Of a stretch of 30,063 nucleotides of DNA, positions 1-9,095 are shown piece by piece. Origin of the DNA: Amphimedon queenslandica (Eukaryota; Porifera; Demospongiae; Haplosclerida; Niphatidae). The notes beneath the pieces were generated by a model, which was given only the letters and a program-made list of their open reading frames with translations, did no database searches and had not been told where the DNA came from. Made by a program: the position numbers and the translations under genes. Where the stretch lies: NCBI RefSeq assembly GCF_000090795.2, contig NW_003546713.1, positions 36,281 to 66,343 of the forward strand, in the 5' to 3' direction. Position 1 is the stretch's first letter. Every line of letters starts with the position of its first letter.

Positions 1-228
<228 letters not shown>

Positions 229-439
229 TACCGTATAGGTGGTATATTTCACGGGGATTTAATTTCGCTAATTTCACGGTTTTAAAAAATTCGTGAAAAT
301 TTTTACCTATGAAAATTGTTTTTTTTACCATACTAATAATGGTCAGTAGAAGAAAAACGCAAAAATTTTTTCTTGTGAATAGGTTGAAAGGTGATTTTTG
401 TGAAATATTTTCCCCAGGAAATATACCCCCTATACGGTA
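229..439. mobile_element. MITE with TACCGTATAGG termini
   Basis: The element is about 211 bp, with terminal inverted repeats of about 22 bp. The left end begins TACCGTATAGGTGGTATATT and the right end ends in the reverse complement with one mismatch, followed by TA. The interior is AT-rich and has no coding capacity. A TA target duplication would fit a Tc1/mariner-like origin, but the family was not identified. It inserted at the edge of the TAA microsatellite. Confidence 0.75.
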
Positions 440-746
440 ATACTAGAAGAATGTAAAACATTAAGAATAGACACTATCCTTTCATCACGTCCTGATGTAC
501 AGGTACAAATGTGTGATGTACACTGATGCTCAAAAATGTACGTGTACGTTACGCAAATGTGAGATATTCCTCAGTACATGTACATATAAACAGAACTACA
601 TTGTGTACATGTACAGGTACAGGTACTACACCTCACCCAATAACATGTAACATCAATCATGCTGTAACTACTCATGCAGTTATTATTGGGTTAAAGGCTT
701 AAAGCAAGAGTACAAAATGGTATGGTTAAAGTGAGAGTGTTCTTAC
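440..746. other. intron sequence of EIF2A, no gene seen
   Basis: This AT-rich stretch contains several GTACATGTAC-type palindromes (about 495-625). No exon resembling the next EIF2A segment was found, so the following exon lies beyond the left edge. Confidence 0.5.
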
Positions 747-1056
747 TTGTCCTTTCCCTATCAGTGTTCGCTTCTCGTTGTTCCAAAACTCCATGTTACC
801 TCTTAAATTACCAAAACCAGCCAGGAAGATCAGAGAACCTACAAAGAGAGAGAGAGAGAGGTTTAACTAAGACCATCATCATGTCCACATATAAATCATC
901 CAAACACAATTGGAAATATTATTAGTGGGGAATGATAGTACATGTACTAAGTAACCCGATATAATATCAAGAGTGGATTCTGTTTCTTTAAAATAGAATC
1001 AGCCAATACAATAACTCTAGTTAATATTTTCCAGTACATTTATTTTTAACATACAT

Positions 1057-1138
<82 letters not shown>

Positions 1139-4100
1139 ATTTATTGTAGAGTGCTGTGTTCCTGTGAGTTATCCCAAAGTCAAAGATCAGATCACATTTG
1201 CTATTAAACAAAGCCGCCTTTGATGGCATAACTTTAAACAACAACAACAACAACAACAACATTAAGGAAACAATAACAACGTTAGATATTTTACAAAACA
1301 CGTAATTTAATATCATCACCGGAAACATGTGTACATGTACATGTACATGCATTAATTTATTTCTCACTATAAAAAATTTGCTTTAAATTAGTGACGATAA
1401 CGAATCAATTTCCCAAGGCTTTGAGTGTAATATGTCTCAAATAACAAAATAAAAAATACAAAATACTAGTACTATACTACATACATGTACATGTATTACA
1501 TGTACATGTATGTAGTATTGATGTGTACTAATATACAATACTAATATACTAATACTAATATTACATGATACACTAATATAGTACATGTATTACATGTACT
1601 ATATCGTAAAACTTTCCATGCACAGGTGGAAATTTTGGGAGGGTAAAATTTAGGCAAATTGCTAAACACTTTGATGATCGATTGGTTGGTTGACATGTAA
1701 CTTCGGTGAATGTCCATCAAAACATTAAATTCGGCAAAATTTCCCCTTTTAAAATTACACGCTACCGTATAGCGGGAAATGTTGGAGGAAATTAAATTTG
1801 GCAAATTGCTAAATTTTGATGATTGGTAGATTTTAATTTGGCGAATTTGTGGTGAAGTGCCATTGAGCATGCGTATAATGGCTCAAAATGGTGGATTCTT
1901 ACTTTTGGCGAATGGCTATCAAAATGCTAAATTTGCCAAATTAAATTCCCTCCAAAATTTCCTGCTATAGGGCAGAAGGTACATTATATATTGAAGGATA
2001 CATCCATAAATGACACAGAACTCAGTAGCAGTTGGGGACCATTCAACACTGTAGACTGGGCCTTTTTTATCTAATAATAATAAATAATAATAAATAAATG
2101 AGAATATTAATTATAAAAGTCCACTTTTTTTGCTGTAAATAATAATGACATTTTAGTATTCAGTATAATGGAGGTTTGTCTTTATCAATTTTAAAAAACA
2201 ACTATAAGTATGAAACTATACATGTACGCCACTTTAGTTTAGAGTTTTAAAATGCTTCCAAATTAATACTAAATTCACTAAATAAAATATTAGTAAAAAC
2301 AATTAAAAGTGAACTTGAAGCATAATACACATAATGATTTTAATACCGTACTGTTAACAGTGAACTTAAAGCATGGTAAAACAATAATAATAATACATGT
2401 ATTTAATACAGTACCTAGTGGAACCATAGACCCATCTCCTTTCACAGTCAGGTAGTACAAGTGTTGCTCCCCATAGTAGGACTCACCAGATTTATCAACA
2501 TCAGTTGTAGTTAATACCAACACTCCTTTACCTAATGGACATGTGTATGTGTACATGGATCACTGAAGATATACAATGTACATGTATGATTGAATGAATG
2601 TGAATGGAGTGTGTACATGCACAGGAAGGAAAAGTTAATCTGATTAACATACATGTGTACATGTAGTCATGTGTACATGTAGTCATGTGTACATGTAGTC
2701 GTGTGTACATGTATACAAATGAAAACTTAAAAGATGAATGAAAGCTAAAGCAATGCACGTGTCACATATCAAGAAATCAATGGAAGCAATATGGATGAGT
2801 GTACATGTATAGATGTACGCATGTACATGAATGAAAGCTTAATGGATGAGTGTCAACAAATCAATGACAGTAATTAAAGTGTGTATGGGCAAATAAAATG
2901 ACGAAATGTATAGATGAGACGGAACTAGATTAACAGTAGAATCATAGTGAAGAAGGAATTAATAAAGGAAAGTACAGTGTATGGATTGAATGGATCATCA
3001 AGTACCAGAGCATTTTATATGTAAGATGTACATGTACACGTACATGTACAAACATGTATTATATAGCTGGTACTTTTAGACATTTTAGATTTTAGTATTT
3101 TCAACATATTGATCAAAATTAAAATCATCATTATGAACGATTACAAGCATGCTCAATGGCACATGTAAATTTGTCAAATTAAAAAATAAAAAATTTGCAA
3201 ATACAGTAAAATTTACCAAAATTTGACTTTAACAATTAAACTACATGTACATGTATTATGAATTCATGGTACATGTAAATTGTACATGGAGCGTATTATA
3301 CATGTACATGTCTCATACCTTCATGGTCCCACTTCATCTGTACAGTGTCAGCTTTATAAAAGCTCTTATTAGCAATGACAGAGCCAGAGCCAGTAAAGAC
3401 TGGATACTTATAAATCCTCACAACAGAAGGAGCACCCTACACAAGACAGTAATACAGGAACAGGATGTAAACAATACACAAATTAAATCAGAAGACATAG
3501 TAGGTTTGTAGCTACTGGTCAGGTATGATTGATGATCTGTCGGATTAGGTAATGCCATGGTTACTGGTGAAAGTACATGGTCCATAACCACTTTAAAGCT
3601 CCCAACATGAGGTCTACATGAACTGTATTTCCTTGAATAAGGGCCCAGGCATTTATGGCTTAGCAGAGGCAAAAATAAAATAAAAAGTAAAATCTAAAAG
3701 TGCCAAAACCCGGGCTCTAACCCACAACTTTATGTTCTGAAGACTGAGGCTGAATTATTCTTTTTTAGGCTATTTGGACCACTCTAAACACAAGTGGACA
3801 TAACACTGGGTTAAATATGTGTATCTATACTGGTAATATAATAGTGATAGGCGCTTATTTGAGTAGGGCCCCTATTAGAGGAAATACTGTATATGTATGA
3901 TTATATGTATACATGAAGAATACTGCATGACTTAAGGAAATCTCCAGTACACTTATACATGTATATTATATTATATTGTGAATGTGTACATGTATAATAT
4001 GATCAACAAGAAAGTGTAACCTCCAGTAGTGTAAGCTAATTATGAACAGTTGGTTTATACTGGTACAATAAACCTCACAATGCTCTAGTGGGTTGGCATT

Positions 4101-7100
4101 AAAATACAAACATGTACTTTTAGGTAATATGCTTCACAGTCACCAGTAATGACCCATACATGTATAACTACCTTAAGGCTGTGTACATATGTACATGTAT
4201 GATCTTAGATACAGTTGTATGTACACATACATGTACATGTACATGTGTGGTAAGGTACATTGTATACATGTACTATAACGACTAAAGGAAATCTCTGTAC
4301 ACATGTACATGTACATCATATTGTGTATGTACATGCATTATCATAGGGGATTCTCATTAATTAAGAGATAATATTTCCAAGAAGTATAAAGTTTCATTTT
4401 CCTACACATACGTACAGATGTGCCTGTACTGTATAGCCTATGATAGTGGTGGTTATCTCATTATAAAGGGACAGTAAAAGTACTAGATCAGGAACATGTA
4501 ACCTAATGTGGATTGAAATACAACTCTAAAAGTGGAATATTTCAAGGAGACTAGTGTAATTTTATGATAAAAGAAATAGTAAAATTAAAAACCAGTTAAT
4601 GTTTTATTAGTTCTATTAATTCATGTGTAAACTGTAAAATTGAAATTACGTAATAATTTTAAAATTAAATAATAAAGGCAATAAAATAGTTCACTGTTAC
4701 AGTATTACATACATCATTACTGTATATAATGGACACTTTAGAAAGAGGGTTATTCAATTACCAGGTGGCTACAAAAAGGCTCCTAAATAGTTCTCAAGAA
4801 AGAGTTAGGAGTCATTAAGAAACTTCCAATTTGGCAATCTAATTGGTCAAATTAAAGTAAGAATGTCTGCTAAACAAAAATTTCCTTTGAGCAGTAATTT
4901 AAGCTAACATTATACATGTACATTCTATATTGTACATGTACTACCCATGTCCCAACTGAGTTTGGACCAAGAAAAACTGGAATAACTTTTTATAGGAATG
5001 TGGGATAAGGATGAGACTTTCACAGGTTCTTAGTCGCCCAGTGCCATCACAGGATCTCAGGTATTGAGTCTCTCAGCCCTTGGGAACCCTGAGAACCGGG
5101 TCCTCCCTATAAACCCAATGGCATACCAAAGCTAAGGTGACGTGGCTACATTTTTCAAATTCCTTGCAACTGTTTCCACTTCCTTTCCAGGACATAGTAC
5201 ATAAGTATGTATCTACATGTACATGTACAAGTATACATGTGTACCTTGCTTCCTTTCACATGTACTGATACGTGTAATGGTAGTGATGGAGATAAGGAGA
5301 AACTACTCAACTGATCAATAACTAGTCTATGTCCTGGAGACTTACCTACATTAATAACAACAACAATAATAACAATAATAACAATAATAATAACAATAAT
5401 AATAATGATGATAATAATGATGATAATAATAATAGTAATAATAATAAATATATACCCGGACATCCTTCAAAGAAATGAACTTCATTTGTTACATTTCTGG
5501 CACAAACACTTTCATCCTTACTCCACTGTATTAACCTGTAAACAACAACAACAACAACAACAACAACATACCATATACATGTACATGTATATGTAGCTAG
5601 AAATACTGTATTGGTGGGGGATCAATATTGGCAAATTGTTGGTTAAAATGAACATCCACATCCACAATAATAAAATCCACTACATTCATTCTTCACATAC
5701 TTAATGGAACTTGCCTAAATCCCGGATATACATGTACATGTACATTGTAAAATGTCAATTGCAAATTTTAACAAATTGTCAAATTCATGTACAATGTACA
5801 TGTACTCCAGCAAAATTAATATTTCAAGCTATACGCATGTACATGTACATGTACAATGTATGCGTACATGTAGCTTACCAGTTGTCAAGTCTCTTCTGAT
5901 AATATTCAATTATTATTTCTTTGTCTCTCATGCTCCATACGTGAAGGTTTGGTTTCCCAGTCTCCCCACGTGCCACAGCATATGGTTCCCATAGGAGGAG
6001 GAACGTCCCAAGGGGAGAGAAGGCAATGTTAGTGGCTGGATACTCTAAAGTATGGAGGACACTACCACCTGGCATATCACATACGACTGACCTACGAGGA
6101 ATAATTAATAATAATTAATAGAAGCTACACATGTAGTTGTAGTTGTAGTAGAATGCTGGTACACATGTACACTGTAACTCAAAAATTTTTTAGTCGGAGT
6201 CAGCTCAAACTTTCTACATAGTATAAGTACATCAATATGTATTAGAAAATGTAATAAAATTTGGGGTGATTATGGGGGCCATTTCTCAGAAAAAACCATG
6301 GGCTACAGTACAGAGTATTTTCCATAAACTGAGCTATGCATGGTGTATGGTAGGGAACAGTCTATGATCCTTGAAATTGTGACTTGGAACTAATTCTTTA
6401 ACAAGAAAGGAAGTAATACATGTACTTGTGATAATAATGATCATTAATTCAATTACCCTTCTCTGCTTGAATATGCTAATTTCTCCCCGTTTGGTGACCA
6501 GGCAATAGACCGGATATTACCATCGGAACTAGAATGAATGTACATAAAACAACTAATTATAATATACTCCACACATCCACTATACAGTAATATTATAATA
6601 ATTATTAGTTTTCATTGATAAACTAATTTAATAAATTAGTTCCACTTCCAATCTTAACTTGCGCTTCCTTCCCCCTAGTTCTAGTGGCATCAGTGAACAT
6701 AATTACCTGATTATTCTTAATGGATCTTTCTCTCCTACTTTCCATAGCTTCAACCCAGTACTGCCTCTACCTGTTGATAATAAAAAATAGTAGCACTTTG
6801 TCATTATAAATCACATATGCCTGAATGTACATGTGCATTAGAATATACAGTAGAACAGGTAAGTTTAGGGGGGCAAAATTTTGGCAAATTGCTACAATTT
6901 TTGGTGATTGGTGGGTTTAATTTGGCAAATCTGTGTCCACTCCATGTGCCATTGAGCATGTACATAATGGTACCAAGTGGTGGGCTTTAACTTAGGAAAT
7001 GGCTATTAAAATTGCCAAAACATATCTCTCCAAAAATTACCTACTACAAGGTACACAGTGCTATAGTCTTGTTCATCGACTCTGATTACGTCACGTGTAT

Positions 7101-7396
7101 AAAATGCCAATAATTTAAATTATGGGACAAATAGTACAACTAGAAAGCTGTTAATCCTCTCTTCTCTTCTTCCTCTCTCTCTCTTTCTCTCCATTAAACA
7201 CAGCCAATAGTAGTAGTATCATCAGGCCATGACCATCAGTTCATGCATTATGTGAGTGTCGTTTTCATTGCAGGATATTCCTTATAATCAATCATCAGTT
7301 TTCTGTCTAATACTTACTTACAAACAAAGACGAATGATCGCTAGAAGGAGGAGGAGAAGGAATGGAAGAAGTTTGAGCTTCCATGCTGGCAGCCAT
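747..7396 (-). CDS. EIF2A: Eukaryotic translation initiation factor 2A, 5' part (11 exons, 3' end off window)
   Basis: EIF2A is a cytosolic WD-repeat beta-propeller protein that delivers initiator tRNA to the 40S ribosome in alternative initiation. Minus-strand exons are 7318-7396, 6707-6770, 6457-6528, 5879-6091, 5456-5535, 5245-5345, 3319-3436, 2415-2531, 2002-2070, 1136-1231 and 747-838. All have GT/AG borders and together give an open frame of 367 codons. Family signatures in order are SRGSTGLKLW, WSPNGEKLAY, NLHVWSMRD, CARNVTNEVHFFE, ANKSFYKADTV, STDVDK-like TTDVDKSGESYYGEQ, SPTATEFCVIYGF, SKAALFNSKCDLIFDFG and LAGFGNLRG. The start is ATGGCTGCC at 7396. About 200 C-terminal residues of the usual ~585 are missing to the left. 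The largest intron (3437-5244) holds no gene. The stop of the secreted-protein gene lies 112 bp upstream of the ATG. Family identity is very secure; exact junctions were inferred by phase. Confidence 0.94.
1059..1134. repeat. (TTA)n microsatellite at an EIF2A splice donor
   Basis: About 25 TTA units (TAA on the coding strand) begin immediately after the exon 10 donor of EIF2A, so the first intron bases are GTAATAATAA. A poly-asparagine reading frame through it is an artefact. Confidence 0.95.
1236..1261. repeat. (AAC)n microsatellite
   Basis: About eight AAC units lie just upstream (gene sense) of the EIF2A exon 10 acceptor. On the gene strand they form a GTT-rich tract next to TTTAAAG. Confidence 0.85.
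1763..1980. mobile_element. MITE, TAGC-GGAAAT-TTGGAGG family, copy 1
   Basis: Ends are inverted: the left reads TATAGCGGGAAATGTTGGAG and the right reads as its imperfect complement ending CCTGCTATAGGGCAGAAGGTA. The inside is built from GGCAAATT/TTTGGCGAAT-like motifs and a conserved CCATTGAGCATG core. Related sequence continues leftwards from about 1612, suggesting a nested or partial second copy. It lies in EIF2A intron 9 and stops about 20 bp before exon 9. Confidence 0.7.
3140..3235. mobile_element. partial copy of the TTGGAGG MITE family
   Basis: The core GCATGCTCAATGGCACATG is followed by AAATTTGTCAAATTAAAA, matching the inside of the elements at 1763 and 12690. Clear inverted ends are not visible, so this is probably a decayed fragment in EIF2A intron 7. 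Confidence 0.4.
5346..5455. repeat. AT-rich trinucleotide repeat filling EIF2A intron 5
   Basis: An interrupted TAA/TGA/CAA trinucleotide tract forms essentially the whole 110 bp intron between two coding exons. Only the splice sites and a short branch region remain non-repetitive. Confidence 0.8.
5542..5568. repeat. (AAC)n microsatellite
   Basis: About nine AAC units lie just upstream (gene sense) of the EIF2A exon 5 acceptor, mirroring the tract beside exon 10. Confidence 0.85.
6180..6345 (+). repeat. ~170 bp dispersed repeat R1, single unit, plus orientation
   Basis: The diagnostic string AACTTTCTACATAGTATAAG is followed by TACATCAATATGTATTAGAAA, AATAAAATTT and AAAAACCATGGGCTA. The same unit recurs in FIBP and NUDC introns and upstream of gene A. 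It lies in EIF2A intron 3. No inverted ends or coding capacity were seen. Confidence 0.7.
6851..7053. mobile_element. MITE, TTGGAGG family, copy 2
   Basis: The order of motifs matches copy 1: GGCAAATTGCTA, GGTGATTGGTGGG, CCATTGAGCATG and GGAAATGGCTATTAAAAT, ending in CTCTCCAAAAATTACCTACT. The inverted ends are degenerate (GTAGAACAGGTAAGTTTAGG at the left). It lies in EIF2A intron 1. Confidence 0.6.
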
Positions 7397-7508
7397 TGTT
7401 GCAGTCAAAGGTTAATTAACATTAAAAATAATTTAATAATAAGTGAAAATAGTTATTGTCACGAATGTTTAATCGATGTTTTTAATCAAAGGACAATGAC
7501 AAAAATAT

Positions 7509-8308
7509 TTAAACTCTTATATTAAATGAATGACATTTAGTTTTTACATTCTTTGGTATCTTGTCTCTGTTATTACTAATGAGTGATTTGATCCAGGGGG
7601 TAAAGCATGATCCAGGTTTTTCATAATCATCAAGACTCATTCGAGCTTTAACAGCAGAAGCAAAGACCTTGTGCTCAGCTCTTGCAATACCATCAGTAAC
7701 TTGATCCTGCAATATAAAAGAATTATTATTAATAATTGAGTAATTATTGAACCAGTCACAGTACAAATGATTGCATGCATAGCTAAATGTCTTAAATGAG
7801 ATAACAAAATACAAGATGGGTATACATATACACCATCAATTCCTCATGATACTGTAGGTTAAACTATGTGGTCATACACAGACTACCACAAAAAAGACTA
7901 GGATACATGTATAATGGTGACATAACTGACCTACAAGCTTATATATACTGCATCACACTTTATGCTAAAGTCTAACCAGGATTATACATCAGTGAATTAC
8001 ATAATGTTAATGGTTTAAGCTTTCTAGTGTCTCTATCAATGATAATAACTTACTTGGTCTAATGCTCCTTCCAGTATTCTCTTGATTGATTTAAGCTCTT
8101 TCTCATTATTGATCAGTTTAAGAGCCGCCTGTATGGAGTCGTTAACATTTTCTTGAAAGTCCCTTGAATGAGTGATACACATTGTAGCATGAAGAGCATT
8201 ATATAATCTATCAACATCAGAAGAGCAGCTTGAGCGTTTAGCCAATGGTTTGCTTTGAGTCAGGGCAGAGCATAAGAGCACAATTAGTATATAGAATTTC
8301 ATTATCAT
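7509..8308 (-). CDS. small secreted alpha-helical cysteine-containing protein (two exons)
   Basis: Exons are 8054-8308 and 7509-7706, joined in phase 0, giving about 150 residues. The likely start is one of two ATGs at 8308 or 8302. The protein begins with a clear signal peptide (MKFYILIVLLCSALTQS), followed by KPLAKR, a possible dibasic processing site. The mature part is mostly predicted helix with four cysteines (SSC, TMC, GSC, TKC), enough for two disulphides, and ends in a lysine-rich tail. DQ is duplicated at the exon join. No family was recognised; it could be a cytokine-like or other sponge-specific secreted factor, but that is speculation. A TATATAAG element lies about 100 bp upstream of the ATG. 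Its stop is 112 bp from the EIF2A start on the same strand. Confidence 0.65.
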
Positions 8309-9095
8309 CCTTTTTCTCAAGCTGTTGCAGAAATGCAGGTAATATAGCTAGTTATAATATAATACTTAAAGTTTGATTCTGCTATATCTTAGCTCTCTTT
8401 TCTCTCTCTCTTATATACCAACAGAAGGTGCACTCATCACATCCTGAACTTAGGTAAGGTGCTTTCCTGGCATAACTTATTGCAAAATCATGAGATAACA
8501 TCATGCACAAGAAGCACATTCAGTGACGATGCACACTGATATAATTGCATGGAATGTAGTGTCAGGATACTCATATTAAATTATTGCAACCAAAATATGC
8601 ATCTACCAGTTAAAGGAAGACACGAAGCAGTAGAAAGCAGAAACAGCATATTATACAGTGAAGACCTGCAAGAGTATAGGAGTGAAATGAAGCAGTATAG
8701 AAAGGCAACAGCATGTGAAGCACTAAAAGGCTCCACAACATAGAGTATTATAGGCTAGATAGGAAGACAGCAGTGCAACAAAGCAGAAGGAAGAAGCAAC
8801 ATCAATGAAGCACTGGAAGCAATACCATATAAATGCAATGACATCATGCATGATTGACATAACTGTATGATAATAAGAGATTGATGGAGTAATATAAAGC
8901 CGAAGCAATATTTCATAGAAAGTAATAAGAGAATGAACTACAAGTACATACAAGTATTAAACAACAAAGAATAGAAGACATGAAGTCAGGAATGACATAA
9001 CGTATGATAGGATGTAATTATTCAAAAGGGGAAGAAATGGAGAAAGAGAGAGTGGGGGTAGTATCAATCAATATACATATGTACATGTATTTAGT
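8309..9095. other. intergenic between FIBP and the secreted-protein gene
   Basis: No convincing exon was seen on either strand. The left end holds the 5' region of the secreted-protein gene, with a CT-rich tract and a TATA-like element around 8395-8417. The right end holds the FIBP 3' region. The rest is purine-rich unique sequence. Confidence 0.5.
8410..8417 (-). promoter_or_regulatory. TATA-like box for the secreted-protein gene
   Basis: TATATAAG on the minus strand is followed by a CT-initiator-like tract, about 102 bp before the ATG at 8308. This would allow a short 5' leader of about 75 bases. The neighbouring housekeeping genes show no comparable TATA element. Assigned from the motif only. 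Confidence 0.4.

Noticed and set aside
1017-1367. Open frame with a long poly-asparagine run
   Set aside because: It reads EIF2A exon 10 into the intronic TTA microsatellite; the asparagines are intron.
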